DNA of 64,000 nucleotides, taken from contig NZ_JZKH01000003.1 in the NCBI RefSeq assembly GCF_000961885.1, forward strand, positions 62,001 to 126,000, written 5' to 3'. This document shows positions 35,181 to 44,120 of this stretch, piece after piece. Numbering within the stretch: the first letter of the stretch is position 1; every line of letters begins with the position of its first letter. Made by a program: the position numbers and the translations under genes. The notes beneath the pieces were generated by a model. It had not been told where the DNA came from. It was given only the letters and a program-made list of their open reading frames with translations, and made no database searches. This stretch comes from Streptomyces rubellomurinus (lineage in GTDB: Bacteria > Actinomycetota > Actinomycetes > Streptomycetales > Streptomycetaceae).

Positions 35181-36698
35181 ATGCGAGTCACCCGGGCACG
35201 GCTGGGACTGGCCGTCCTCATGCTGCCGACCCTGATCGTCGCGATGGACACGACGGCACTGCTCCTCGCGCTGCCCCGGCTGAGCGCCGACCTGGGGGCC
35301 GACAACGTCCAGCAGCTGTGGATCAGCGACGGCTACGGGCTGATGGTGGCCGGCCTGGTCATCACCATGGGCACGCTCGGCGACCGGATCGGCCGCCGCC
35401 GGCTGCTGCTGGGCGGCGCGGCGGCGTTCGCGGCGCTGTCCGTCGTCGCGGCCTTCGCGGCCGGGCCGCTGATGCTGATCGTCGTCCGGGCGCTGCTGGG
35501 CGTCGCCGGGGCGACCCTCGCCCCGTCCACCCTCGCGCTGATCACCAACCTGTTCCGGGACGACCGCGAGCGCGGCCGGGCCATCGCGCTGTGGGCCACC
35601 TGCCAGTTCGCCGGCGGCGCGGCCGGGCCGGTGCTGGCCGGACTGCTGCTGCAGCACTTCTGGTGGGGGTCGGTCTTCCTGGCCGCCGTCCCGCCGATGG
35701 CGGTGCTGCTGCTCGCCGGGCCGTTCGTGCTGCCGGAGTTCCGGGGCGGCGCGGCCGGACGGCTCGACCCGACCAGCGTCGCGCTGTCGCTCGCCGCGGT
35801 GCTGCCGATGGTCTACGGCATCAAGCAGCTGGCCGTGCGGGGCACTTCGGGCGGGGCGGTCGTCCCGGCGGCGGCGCTGGTCCTGGGCGCGGCGGTCGGC
35901 GCCGTCTTCGTCCGGCGGCAACTGCGGCTGGAGACCCCGCTGCTGGACCTGCGCCTGCTGCGCGGCCGCCCGTTCGCGGCGGTGCTGGTCTCGCTGGTCC
36001 TCGCCGGTGTCGCGATGGCCGGGACGGGCCTGCTGGTGACCCAGTACCTGCAGGGCGTACTGGGCCACTCCCCGGTCGTGTCGGCGCTGCTGTTCGCCCC
36101 GATGGGCCTGGGCGTCGCGGTCGGGACGATGACGGCGCCGGCCCTCGCCGAGCGGGTGCCGCAGACCACCGCGATCGCGGGCGGCCTCGCGGTGTCGGCG
36201 CTCGGCGCCCTGCTGCTGGTCGGCGTCGACGGGCCGGGCTCGCTGCCGCTGGTGATGGCCGGCATCGCCGTCCTGGCGCTGGGCACCGGGCCGCTGTTCG
36301 CGCTGGGCACCGGGCTGGTCATGAGGTCCGTGCCGCCCGAGCGGGCCGGCTCGGCCGCGTCGATGTCGGAGACCGGCAACTACTTCGGCGGCTCGCTCGG
36401 CTTCGCGCTGCTCGGGGTGCTCGCCGCGGTGGTCTACCGGGACCGGGCGGCCGGCGGCTCGGACTCGCTGGCCGGCGCGCTCGCCGCCGCCGAGCACCTG
36501 CCCGCCGACCGGGGCGCGGAGCTGCTGCGCGGCGCGCGGGCGGCGTTCACCGCGAGCCTGCACGTCACCGGCCTCGTCGCGGCGGCGATCTTCGCGGGGC
36601 TGGCCGTCCTGGTCCTCGCCCTGCGGCCGGGAGCCCGGACGGCGGGTGTTCCCGAAGCCGTTCGGGCCCCCGAGGCCGAGCGCGCCGCGAGGCCGTAG
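35181..36698 (+). CDS. MFS drug-efflux transporter, 14-TM type
   Basis: 505 residues, ATG at 35181. DHA2 (QacA/SmvA-like) signatures: LDTT-type opening (IVAMDTTALLLALPRL), motif A GTLGDRIGRRRLL, and PPERAGSAASMSETGNYFGG in TM11-13. Proton-driven export of cationic or lipophilic compounds is usual for the group; the substrate is unknown. It diverges from the DGPF/ECF42 pair, so it could be a target of that sigma factor. Confidence 0.88.
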   Translation: MRVTRARLGLAVLMLPTLIVAMDTTALLLALPRLSADLGADNVQQLWISDGYGLMVAGLVITMGTLGDRIGRRRLLLGGAAAFAALSVVAAFAAGPLMLIVVRALLGVAGATLAPSTLALITNLFRDDRERGRAIALWATCQFAGGAAGPVLAGLLLQHFWWGSVFLAAVPPMAVLLLAGPFVLPEFRGGAAGRLDPTSVALSLAAVLPMVYGIKQLAVRGTSGGAVVPAAALVLGAAVGAVFVRRQLRLETPLLDLRLLRGRPFAAVLVSLVLAGVAMAGTGLLVTQYLQGVLGHSPVVSALLFAPMGLGVAVGTMTAPALAERVPQTTAIAGGLAVSALGALLLVGVDGPGSLPLVMAGIAVLALGTGPLFALGTGLVMRSVPPERAGSAASMSETGNYFGGSLGFALLGVLAAVVYRDRAAGGSDSLAGALAAAEHLPADRGAELLRGARAAFTASLHVTGLVAAAIFAGLAVLVLALRPGARTAGVPEAVRAPEAERAARP

Positions 36699-36813
36699 CC
36701 GGCTCACTCCAATCGGCCAGCAGCGCTCGCCCGGCCCGGGGCCCGGTGACAGCGTCGTCGGTGAGCCGGCGCCGTCGGGCCGCCGGCCGACCGTTCCGAG
36801 GGAAGGAAACGCC

Positions 36814-37044
36814 ATGGCCAAGGAAGGACTGCGGGTCACCGTCCAGGGGGAGCTGCCGCACGAGGTGCTGGAGCGGATCGGTGAGGCGGTGCGCAGGGCC
36901 GTCCTCAGCGAGGTCGCGTCGCTCGACCTCGCACACCCGCTGCACGAGGTGCCGTTCGGCGAGCACGGAGGCCTGCGCGACGCGGTGGAGGCGGTGATCA
37001 AGCGGCCGGGTCCGATCGGGATCGTCATGGCGCCGGAGAAGTAG
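36814..37044 (+). CDS. Small acidic protein, unknown
   Basis: 76 residues, ATG with GGGAAGGAA upstream. Mixed alpha/beta pattern (EGLRVTVQGELPHEVLERIGEAVRRAV) and an end IVMAPEK. Its stop overlaps the GTG of the cysteine-rich gene by one base, so they form a coupled pair. No family recognised. Confidence 0.7.
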   Translation: MAKEGLRVTVQGELPHEVLERIGEAVRRAVLSEVASLDLAHPLHEVPFGEHGGLRDAVEAVIKRPGPIGIVMAPEK

Positions 37045-37499
37045 TGGGCGACGCCGAGGCCGGGGCGGCCGGGGCAGGGGTGACGTGCCCGAGCAGTCTC
37101 TGCGCTCCGGGCCACCTGCTGCTCGGCATCGTCCGGCCGGACGGGACCGTCGCCGCGCTGCGTCGGCCGCTGACGGTGGACGCCGAGTTCGCGGCCCGGG
37201 CCGCCGCCCCCGGCCTGCGCCCGCCGGAGGCGCGATTCCGCTTCGCCGGGCCCTGCGTCGGGGCGGCCTGCGGTCAGTGGGTGGCGGAGCGGTGCTCGAT
37301 CGGCGACGCGCTGGCGGGCGCCGCGCAGGAGGTCGGCGCGGACGGCCTGGGCGGCCCGCTGCCGCCGTGCGCCGTTCGCCCGACCTGCCGCTGGTGGCGG
37401 CAGGGCGGCCCCGCCGTGTGCCACGTCTGCGACCGGGTCGTGCACACCACCTCGCAGGAGGCCGGCGAGGCCTCCCCGGGCCAGGCCTTCCCGGGCTAG
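37044..37499 (+). CDS. Cysteine-rich protein, unknown
   Basis: 151 residues, GTG. Nine cysteines at 15, 20, 71, 76, 84, 109, 115, 126 and 129, including CPSSLC, CVGAAC, CAVRPTC and CHVC. No signal peptide, so the cysteines are probably metal or iron-sulfur ligands in the cytoplasm rather than disulfides. The CRWWRQGGPAVCHVC segment looks like a binding knuckle. Its stop shares CTAG with the convergent gene. Function unknown. Confidence 0.7.
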   Translation: MGDAEAGAAGAGVTCPSSLCAPGHLLLGIVRPDGTVAALRRPLTVDAEFAARAAAPGLRPPEARFRFAGPCVGAACGQWVAERCSIGDALAGAAQEVGADGLGGPLPPCAVRPTCRWWRQGGPAVCHVCDRVVHTTSQEAGEASPGQAFPG

Positions 37500-38083
37500 G
37501 CCTTCCAGCGCGGGTCGCGGCCGGAGGCGGCCAGCGCGTGCTCCCACGCGCAGGCGCCCTCCGGCAGCGCGACCGCCCCGGCGAAGCCCGCGTACTGGCG
37601 GTACAGTTCGGCGTTCTCCTCGGCGATCTCCCGCACCAGCGCGGCGAGTTCGTCGTCGACCGCGACCTGCCCGCCGGTCGCCACGGCGACGTCCCAGGCG
37701 TGCAGCACCAGCTCCAGGAGCAGCATCCGCGCGATCCCCACCGCCGGCACCGGCGACCCGCCGAGGTCGACCTCGCCCTCCCACGCGGCCGGTGCCTCCC
37801 AGGCCGCGGCGGCCCGCTCCAGCTGCGCCGCGTACGCCGCGCGCCAGTCGGCGTCGGCGGCGAAGTCGCGGGCGATCAGCTCCCCGGGCAGCTCGGTGCG
37901 CCGGGCCCGGTGCTCCAGGCCGTGCCCGGTGTACAGCACCCAGTGGTTGATCAGCGCCCGGGTGTCGAACTCCGTGCAGGGAGTCGGCGCGTCCAGCGGC
38001 TGCCCGGCCGGGACGGCGGCGGCCGCTCCGGCGGCGAGGGCGGCGGCGCGGGCCAGGAAGGGGTGCATCGGGTGAACGGTCAT
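37496..38083 (-). CDS. TIGR03086-type metal-binding protein (DinB/MDMPI fold)
   Basis: 195 residues, ATG. A four-helix DinB-like fold with TPCTEFDTRALINHWV and LELVLHAWDVAVATG, the two marks of the actinobacterial TIGR03086/maleylpyruvate-isomerase-like group. The histidines (HW, HAWD) would bind a divalent metal. Mycothiol-dependent chemistry is possible but unproven. Confidence 0.85.
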   Translation of the reverse strand: MTVHPMHPFLARAAALAAGAAAAVPAGQPLDAPTPCTEFDTRALINHWVLYTGHGLEHRARRTELPGELIARDFAADADWRAAYAAQLERAAAAWEAPAAWEGEVDLGGSPVPAVGIARMLLLELVLHAWDVAVATGGQVAVDDELAALVREIAEENAELYRQYAGFAGAVALPEGACAWEHALAASGRDPRWKA

Positions 38084-38152
38084 GCCCCCGATCCTGCGCG
38101 GGCCGGTGCCGCCCGGTCTTGAAGAAACGCGACACGTCCTACGCTGGCGGTC

Positions 38153-38938
38153 ATGGACTCACCCGAGCTCGGCCGCGGCGTGCTCCACCCCGCCCGGGCC
38201 GCCGAACTGATCACCGTCGAGCGGCTCGCCCCGCACCCCGAGGTGGCGCGGTTCGTCGAGTACTACTGGCTGGTGCGCTGGGACCTGAACGGCCGTGCCC
38301 CGTACGAGCAGAAGGTGCTCTCCCACCCCAACGTCCACCTGGTCCTCGAGGCGCCCCGGGCCCGGGTGTACGGGGTGGACCGCTCGCTGTTCGTCCGCCG
38401 GCTGGAGGGCGCCGGGCACGTGCTGGGCGTCCGGTTCCTCCCCGGCGCGTTCCGCGGCCTCGCCGGGCACCCGGTGAGCGACCTCGCCGACCGGTCCGTC
38501 CCCGCCGCCGACTACTTCGGGCCCGAAGTCGACCGGCTCAACGAGGAGTTGGTCGACGGTGCGCCGGACGCCGGGCGCGTCGACGCCTTCCTCCGCCCCC
38601 GGCTGCCCGCGCCCGACCCCCTCGCCGAGGAGGCCGCCGCCCTGGTCGACCGGATCACCCGCTCGCCGGACCTGCGCCGGGTCGACGAACTGGCCCGGGA
38701 GTCGGGCCTGCCCGTGCGCCGCCTCCAGCGCCTGTTCGCCGAGTACGTCGGCGCCTCCCCGAAGTGGGTGCTGCGCCGCGCCCGGCTGCACGAGGCCTCG
38801 CAACGGGCGGTTTCCGGCGGCGAGTTGGACCTGGCCGCGCTCGCCGCCGAGCTCGGGTACGCCGACCAGGCCCACCTCACCAGGGACTTCACCGCCGCGG
38901 TCGGCATCTCCCCGGCCCGCTACGCGGGTTCACGCTGA
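38153..38938 (+). CDS. AraC-family regulator
   Basis: 261 residues, ATG. An N-terminal sensor of the DUF6597 type (ARFVEYYWLVRWDL; HPNVHLVLE) and a C-terminal AraC DNA-binding domain with two helix-turn-helices (RVDELARESGLPVRRLQRLF; DLAALAAELGYADQAHLTRDF). Divergent from the TIGR03086 gene, 69 bases apart, so that gene is a possible target. Confidence 0.9.
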   Translation: MDSPELGRGVLHPARAAELITVERLAPHPEVARFVEYYWLVRWDLNGRAPYEQKVLSHPNVHLVLEAPRARVYGVDRSLFVRRLEGAGHVLGVRFLPGAFRGLAGHPVSDLADRSVPAADYFGPEVDRLNEELVDGAPDAGRVDAFLRPRLPAPDPLAEEAAALVDRITRSPDLRRVDELARESGLPVRRLQRLFAEYVGASPKWVLRRARLHEASQRAVSGGELDLAALAAELGYADQAHLTRDFTAAVGISPARYAGSR

Positions 38939-38951
38939 GGCGCCGGCCGGC

Positions 38952-39947
38952 TCAGGCCCCGAGCAGGCGCTGCAGCTCGTCCAGCACGAAGTTGGCGGCC
39001 GTGTACCCCATGCCCTGGAACCACAGCTGGTCGTCCACCGGGAACGCCCGGTGCGCCCGCACCGCCCCCAGCGCCTGCCAGCCCGGGCTCGCCAGCACCG
39101 CCGCGGTGCCCGCCGCGGCCGGATCGCCGTACGTGGCGTAGAGCAGCAGGTCGCCGTCCGCGCGCGCGAGCTGGTCCGGCGGCAGCTCGACGTCGGACTG
39201 GTCGGTGTTCTGCGCGTCCGGCCGCGCCACCCCCGCGTCCGCGAGCACGATCCCCGGGAAGCTCTGCCGCCCGAACATCCGCACCCCGCCGCCCGCCGTG
39301 AACCGCACCAGGCTCACCTTGCGCCCCGACAGCTTGGCCGCCGACAGCGCCTGCGCCACCTGGCCCGCGTGCTTCTGGTACGCGGCGACGAAGGCCGCCG
39401 CGGCCGCCTCCCGGCTCAACGCCTGCGCGTGCAGCTGGAAGTCGGCCTTCCACGGCGCCCCGGTGGTCTGGCTGAGCACGGTCGGGGCGATCTCCCGCAG
39501 TTGCTCGTACCGGTCGCCGTCGCGGGTCTGGTTGGAGAGCAGCAGGTCCGGCCGCAGCGCGCGGACGGCGGCCAGGTCGGGGGCGCCGGCCGGGCCGACC
39601 AGGCGGATGCCGGCCACCCGGGAGGCCGGCCAGTAGTCCGGGAAGCCGGTGTCCCCGGCCGGGAGCGCGGCGCCGACCGGCGTGATGCCGAGGGTCAGCG
39701 CCGAGTCCAGGGCGTCGGTGTCCAGCACGACCACCCGCATCGGCGCGCCCGGGACCAGGACCGGGCCGGTCGCGGCGGTCACGGTGACCTGCGGCAGCGG
39801 GGCGGGGGAGGGCTGCGCCGCCGTCTCCACGCCGTCCGTGGTCGGCGCGGCCGGATGCCGTCCGGTGCACCCGGCCAGGGCGGCCGCGCCGAGGCCGGCG
39901 AGCAGGGCGCGACGGGTGAGCTGGGTGCGGCGGGCGGTGCGGTGCAT
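38952..39947 (-). CDS. Iron-siderophore-type ABC substrate-binding lipoprotein
   Basis: 331 residues, ATG. Lipobox LAGC with Cys27, preceded by a twin-arginine stretch (TRRALL), so Tat export is possible. The mature part is the FecB/FhuD-like two-lobe fold (PMRVVVLDTDALDSALTLGITPVG; LRPDLLLSNQTRDGD; EIAPTVL). No permease or ATPase gene adjoins it, and I see no clear iron box in 39948-40075. The ligand is probably a ferric siderophore. Confidence 0.85.
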   Translation of the reverse strand: MHRTARRTQLTRRALLAGLGAAALAGCTGRHPAAPTTDGVETAAQPSPAPLPQVTVTAATGPVLVPGAPMRVVVLDTDALDSALTLGITPVGAALPAGDTGFPDYWPASRVAGIRLVGPAGAPDLAAVRALRPDLLLSNQTRDGDRYEQLREIAPTVLSQTTGAPWKADFQLHAQALSREAAAAAFVAAYQKHAGQVAQALSAAKLSGRKVSLVRFTAGGGVRMFGRQSFPGIVLADAGVARPDAQNTDQSDVELPPDQLARADGDLLLYATYGDPAAAGTAAVLASPGWQALGAVRAHRAFPVDDQLWFQGMGYTAANFVLDELQRLLGA

Positions 39948-40075
39948 CGGCGGGGTCCTCGGGCGGCCGGGGCTTCGGGGTGCGTCGATTATGTCCGGAT
40001 TGGTGGGTGGATTTCCGCTAAGTGCCCGATCGGCGCCCGGGGCGGGTGCGGCGATCGGTTGGATAGCCTGGCGGC

Positions 40076-40705
40076 ATGCCCGATACCTCGTCCGCGCCCG
40101 CCCCGCTCACCGTCGGCTTCGACCTCGACATGACGCTGCTGGACACCCGGCCGGGTATCCACGCCACCTACCTGGCGCTCGCCGCCGAGACCGGCGCCTT
40201 CATCGACGCCGACCTGGTGGTCACCCGGCTCGGCCCGCCGCTGCTGGACGAGCTGCGCAACTGGTTCCCGGCCGAGCACCTGGACGAGATCGCGACCCGC
40301 TACCGCACGCTCTACCGCGACCACGCCTTCGCCCCGACCGTGGCCCTGCCCGGCGCGCACGAGGCCGTCGAGGCGGTGCGCGCGCACGGCGGCCGGGTCG
40401 CGGTCATCACCGGCAAGTACGAGCCGAACGCCGTCCTCCACCTGGAGCACGCCGGGCTGACGGCGGACGCGGTGGTCGGCGACCTGTGGGCGGAGACCAA
40501 GGGGGAGGCGCTGCGCGCGCACGGCGCGAGCGTCTACGTCGGCGACCACCTCGGCGACATCCGCGGCGCCAGGCACGCGGACGCCGTCGCCGTGGCGGTG
40601 GCCACCGGCCCGTTCGGCGCGGACGAGCTGCGCGCGGCGGGCGCCGACGTGGTACTGGCGGACCTCACCGCCTTCCCGGCCTGGCTCGCCGGGCACCTGG
40701 GCTGA
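40076..40705 (+). CDS. HAD-family phosphatase (phosphoglycolate-phosphatase-like)
   Basis: 209 residues, ATG. Motif I FDLDMTLLD, where Met replaces the usual Gly of DxDGT; motif II VITGKYE; Lys near TKGEALRA; motif IV VYVGDHLGDIRGA. The cap is helical. A family member rather than a named enzyme; substrate unknown. Confidence 0.85.
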   Translation: MPDTSSAPAPLTVGFDLDMTLLDTRPGIHATYLALAAETGAFIDADLVVTRLGPPLLDELRNWFPAEHLDEIATRYRTLYRDHAFAPTVALPGAHEAVEAVRAHGGRVAVITGKYEPNAVLHLEHAGLTADAVVGDLWAETKGEALRAHGASVYVGDHLGDIRGARHADAVAVAVATGPFGADELRAAGADVVLADLTAFPAWLAGHLG

Positions 40706-40712
40706 GGGACCG

Positions 40713-40943
40713 CTACGGCTGCACCCGGCGGCGCTGGGCCCGGGCGTTCAGGAGCAGCCCGACGAGCGCGCACAGGAAGCCGGCCGGCATCAGCATGCTG
40801 AGCCAGTACGCGGCGGTCGGCAGCCGCGTCAGGTGCAGGAACAGCGGCACGAAGGTGGCCAGCGTGACGAGCGCGCCGACGCCGAAGACGATCGTCCCGG
40901 CCTTGACGTACGCGTCGCCGGGGTCGGCGCTCTGGCTGCTCAC
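40713..40943 (-). CDS. Small two-TM membrane protein
   Basis: 76 residues, GTG with GAGGAG upstream. Two hydrophobic segments (about 16-36 and 46-66) and a basic tail (RAQRRRVQP). Function unknown. Ends eight bases from the stop of the convergent HAD gene. Confidence 0.7.
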   Translation of the reverse strand: MSSQSADPGDAYVKAGTIVFGVGALVTLATFVPLFLHLTRLPTAAYWLSMLMPAGFLCALVGLLLNARAQRRRVQP

Positions 40944-41417
40944 GACTGCTCGCTCCTCGGGGTGGGCTGTGCTGCCACCAGTCTCGCAGAGCGGCCGCCG
41001 GGCCGGTCCGCCGGAGCGGACCGGTCACGTTGCGCAGTTTTCCGGCAGCGATGCGTTTTGATCCCTGCTGAGCGGGGGTATGCCCGGGATGCCGAGGGGT
41101 GCGACTGGTGCGCCCCGTGTCCTCTGATCCGGGGGTGTGAGCCGATGGACAGTGCAGAGCCGCGCCCCGGCCGTGCCAGGACCGGGTCGCCCGTGTGCGC
41201 GAGATCCCCGCGTCCGCACCGCCCCGAGCGGATCCTGGACCGCCGATCCCTCGCGGTACGCGGATGAGGCCGTGACGGACCGTTAGTCTGCTCCCGACAG
41301 CGTGCCGACCGTGAGCGCCCGCGGGCGCCGAGTCGAGATCGGCCGCAGTTTCCCCATCACCCCGTGATCCCCGGCCCGGGCCGGGAATCCCTCACACCCA
41401 TTCGAGGACTGTTCGAG
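40944..41417. other. 474-bp gap before the second cold-shock gene
   Basis: Open frames here are short and lack family features; a 40-codon frame from 41145 has no support. CCGGTCCG (41003-41010) and CGGACCGG (41017-41024) form a hairpin near the divergent small gene. TTAGTCT at about 41283 may be a -10 for the cold-shock gene. Otherwise I see nothing in it. Confidence 0.5.
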
Positions 41418-41801
41418 ATGCCCACCGGCCAGGTCAAGTGGTTCAACGAGACGAAGGGCTTCGGCTTCCTGTCGCGCGACGACGGCGGCGACGTCTTCGT
41501 GCACACCAAGGCGCTGCCCGCCGGCATCACGTCGCTGAAGCCGGGCCAGCGGGTCGAGTTCGGCGTGGTCGCCGGCCACCGCGGCGACCAGGCGATGGCC
41601 GTGCAGCTGCTGGAGGCGATGCCCTCGGTGGCCGCCGCCCAGCGCCGCAGCGCCGACGACATGGCGCCGATCGTCCAGGACCTGATCACCACGCTGGACG
41701 CGGTGCTGCCGGGCCTCCAGCACGGCCGCTACCCGGCCAAGCCGACCGGCCAGAAGCTGGCCGGCCTGCTGCGCGCGGTGGCCGACCAGTTCGACGTGTG
41801 A
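41418..41801 (+). CDS. Cold-shock protein with C-terminal extension
   Basis: 127 residues. A cold-shock domain at 1-66 ([30 protein letters not shown]1 GFGFL and RNP2 DVFVH) is followed by about 60 extra helical residues ([29 protein letters not shown]) absent from the short CSP. The longer form is regular in Streptomyces and mycobacteria. ATG at 41418; GAGG lies about 10 bases upstream (41404-41407). Confidence 0.93.
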   Translation: MPTGQVKWFNETKGFGFLSRDDGGDVFVHTKALPAGITSLKPGQRVEFGVVAGHRGDQAMAVQLLEAMPSVAAAQRRSADDMAPIVQDLITTLDAVLPGLQHGRYPAKPTGQKLAGLLRAVADQFDV

Positions 41802-41877
41802 GACGCGGGGGCCGTGCGAGGCGTACGAGCCGTGCGAGTGGTGTGAGACGTGCGGGCGGTCCGAGGGCCGAGGCCGG

Positions 41878-42738
41878 TCAGGACGGCCGGAACGCGAGCG
41901 CACCCGGGTCGAGCGGGGGCACCAGCCCCTCCGCCGCGGCCCGGGTGAGCAGCGCGCGGACGGCCTCGTAGCCCTCGTCGCCGAGGTCCTCGGTGAACTC
42001 GGTGACGTACAGCCCGATGTGCTGGTCGGCGACGTCCGGGTCCATCTCCTGGGCGTGCGCCAGCACGTACTCCCGGCTGGCGGCGGGGTCCGCCCACGCC
42101 TGCCGGACGGAGGCCCGGACGGTCTCGGCGAGGGCGTGCAGCCGCTCGGCGCCGAGCGAACGCCTGGCGACGATCGCGCCGAGCGGGATCGGGTGGCCGG
42201 TCTCCCGCTCCCAGGCCTCGCCCATGTCGGCGAGGCTGTGCAGCCCGTACTGCTGGTAGGTGAAGCGGGCCTCGTGGATGACCAGGCCGGCGTCCACCCG
42301 GCCGTCCCGGACGGCGGGCATGATCTCGTGGAACGGCAGGACGACGATCTCGCCGAAGCCGCCCGGCACGGCCTTCGCGGCCCAGAGCCGGAACAGCAGG
42401 TAGGCGGTGGAGCGCTCGGAGGGGACGGCGACGGTCCTGCCGGCCAGTGCCTCGGGGGAGTCGACGCCCGGCAGGGTGAGCACCAGCGGGCCGCAGCCGC
42501 GCCCGAGCGCGCCGCCGCAGGGCAGCAGGGCGTACTCGTCGAGGACCCACGGCAGCGCGCCGTAGCTGATCTTCAGCACGTCGAGTTCGCCGCGCTCGGC
42601 CAGGCCGTTGGTGACGTCGATGTCGGCGAAGGTCACCTCGGGGGCGTCCGCCCCGGGCACCAGGCCGTGCGCCCAGGCGTGGAAGACGAAGGTGTCGTTC
42701 GGGCAGGGCGAGTACGCGATGCTCAGCCGTTCAGCCAC
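41878..42738 (-). CDS. mqnD: 1,4-dihydroxy-6-naphthoate synthase
   Basis: Last cyclic step of the futalosine menaquinone route, converting cyclic dehypoxanthine futalosine to 1,4-dihydroxy-6-naphthoate. 286 residues, periplasmic-binding-protein fold, with the family opener AYSPCPNDTFVFHAW and DVLKISYGALPWVLDEY. GTG start inside the end of mqnB (eight-base overlap), so the two are coupled. mqnA, mqnC and mqnE are not in the window. Confidence 0.92.
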   Translation of the reverse strand: MAERLSIAYSPCPNDTFVFHAWAHGLVPGADAPEVTFADIDVTNGLAERGELDVLKISYGALPWVLDEYALLPCGGALGRGCGPLVLTLPGVDSPEALAGRTVAVPSERSTAYLLFRLWAAKAVPGGFGEIVVLPFHEIMPAVRDGRVDAGLVIHEARFTYQQYGLHSLADMGEAWERETGHPIPLGAIVARRSLGAERLHALAETVRASVRQAWADPAASREYVLAHAQEMDPDVADQHIGLYVTEFTEDLGDEGYEAVRALLTRAAAEGLVPPLDPGALAFRPS

Positions 42739-43492
42739 GGCCGGCCTCCTCGATGAGTACGGGGACGGGCAGCGCGGCGAAGGCCCGCTCCAGGGCGGCG
42801 AGGGCCTCGCCGATCCGCCAGGCGGCCCGGTCGCGCGGGCCCACGGGGTTGGACACCGTCCGCAGTTCCAGGGCGGGCACGCCGTGCCGGGCGGCGGCCT
42901 CGGCCACGCCGAAGCCCTCCATCGCCTCGGCCGCGGCGCCCGGGTGACGGGCGGCCAGCGCGGCGGCCCGCTCGGCGCTGCCGGTGACGGTGGAGACGGT
43001 CAGCACCGGGCCGACGACGGGCGTGTCCAGGGACTTCACGGCCGCCGCGAGGACGGCCGGGGGCGGGGTGTGCCGGGCGGTGCCGAAGCCCAGCTCGGCG
43101 ACGTCGGCGAAGCCCTCCGCGGTCTCGGCGCCGAGGTCGGCGGCCACGATCGCGTCGGCCAGCACGGTGGCGCCGACCGGGGCGTGCGGGGCGAAGCCGC
43201 CGGCGATCCCGGCCGAGACGGCCAGGGCGTAGCGGCGCGCCGCCAGCGCGGCGGAGGCGCCGGCCGCGGCGGCCGCCGGGCCGACGCCGGCCGCCAGCAC
43301 GTCCACGGCGGCCGCCGGGCAGCGCCACAGCCCGCCGCCGGGCAGCGGCAGCGCCTCGGCGGGGCCGGGCAGTCCGCGCAGGACGGCCTCGGCCTCGGCC
43401 GGGACCGCGACGACGACGAGCAGCCGGGCCGGTACGGGGCCCGACTGCTCGTGCTGCGCGCCGGTGACGGCGGGCGCGGTCTGCGCGGTCAT
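42731..43492 (-). CDS. mqnB: Futalosine hydrolase
   Basis: Cleaves futalosine to dehypoxanthine futalosine and hypoxanthine. 253 residues, nucleoside-phosphorylase-like fold with VSAGIAGGFAP, TVSTVTGSAERAAALAARHPGAAAEAMEGFGVA (the catalytic-type ME-G-) and ELRTVSNPVGPRDRAAW. ATG at 43492, ten bases after the DUF2771 gene, and overlapping mqnD by eight bases. First dedicated gene of a menaquinone pair. Confidence 0.9.
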   Translation of the reverse strand: MTAQTAPAVTGAQHEQSGPVPARLLVVVAVPAEAEAVLRGLPGPAEALPLPGGGLWRCPAAAVDVLAAGVGPAAAAAGASAALAARRYALAVSAGIAGGFAPHAPVGATVLADAIVAADLGAETAEGFADVAELGFGTARHTPPPAVLAAAVKSLDTPVVGPVLTVSTVTGSAERAAALAARHPGAAAEAMEGFGVAEAAARHGVPALELRTVSNPVGPRDRAAWRIGEALAALERAFAALPVPVLIEEAGRG

Positions 43493-43502
43493 CGCAGGAC
43501 CG

Positions 43503-44036
43503 TCAGCTGTCCTGCGGGTTCAGCTGGAAGTACCAGATGGCGGTCGGGTTCTCGAGGCCCTTCTCGCCCTCGAACACCGTGATGACCGTCGGCTGCCCGT
43601 TGTTGTTCAGCACGCTGCCGGCCGGGTGGAGGCCGGAGAACGTGGAGGTCTTGCTGTAGGCCGAGATCAGGAACTGCCGGCTGCCGGTCGCCCCGCCGCC
43701 GTTGCTGAGCGCCATCCAGCCCTGGTCCGCCACCTGCGGGGAGACGCCGATGCCGACGCGGTCGCTCAGCTTGACGTCGGAGCCCGGCAGGGTGCCGTCC
43801 TTGGAGGCCTTGTTCGCGTCCGCCAGGCACTTCTCCTGGTCGGCGTCGGACAGCGGCTTGCCGTCGTTGTAGCAGAACGGGTCGTGGGCCGAGGAGGAGC
43901 GGCCGACCGTCAGGGTGACGCGGTGGTCGTTCATCTCCTGCTTGTCGGACGCGACGGCGATGGACCCGCCGACCGTGCCGGCGCCGACCACGACGACGGC
44001 GCCGAGGGCGGCGATGACACGGGGATTGAGGCTCAT
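43503..44036 (-). CDS. DUF2771 protein, N-terminal membrane anchor
   Basis: 177 residues, ATG. One hydrophobic segment (about 8-30, VIAALGAVVVVGAGTVGGSIA) and an extracytoplasmic domain with two Cys (DPFCYND, EKCLAD) and an end in AIWYFQLNP. Recognised as the DUF2771 family found beside mqnB in actinomycetes. Function unknown; cotranscription with mqnB is likely (ten-base gap). Confidence 0.85.
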   Translation of the reverse strand: MSLNPRVIAALGAVVVVGAGTVGGSIAVASDKQEMNDHRVTLTVGRSSSAHDPFCYNDGKPLSDADQEKCLADANKASKDGTLPGSDVKLSDRVGIGVSPQVADQGWMALSNGGGATGSRQFLISAYSKTSTFSGLHPAGSVLNNNGQPTVITVFEGEKGLENPTAIWYFQLNPQDS

Positions 44037-44120
44037 GGGTCAGAATCTACCGGGCCGGGGCGATCACGCTACGCGGGGGTGGCCACCGCGTGTTGCCGGG
44101 CGGGCGGCCCGGCCGGCCGC

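Noticed and set aside
39948..40075. An iron box before the siderophore-binding lipoprotein gene
   Set aside because: No sequence close to the TTAGGTTAGGCTCACCTAA palindrome is visible.
40076..40705. Inactive HAD protein because motif I has Met instead of Gly
   Set aside because: Both catalytic aspartates of motif I and those of motif IV are present; the Gly position varies in the superfamily.
41145..41267. A 40-codon frame before the second cold-shock gene
   Set aside because: It has no ribosome-binding site and an Arg/Pro-rich composition typical of random frames.
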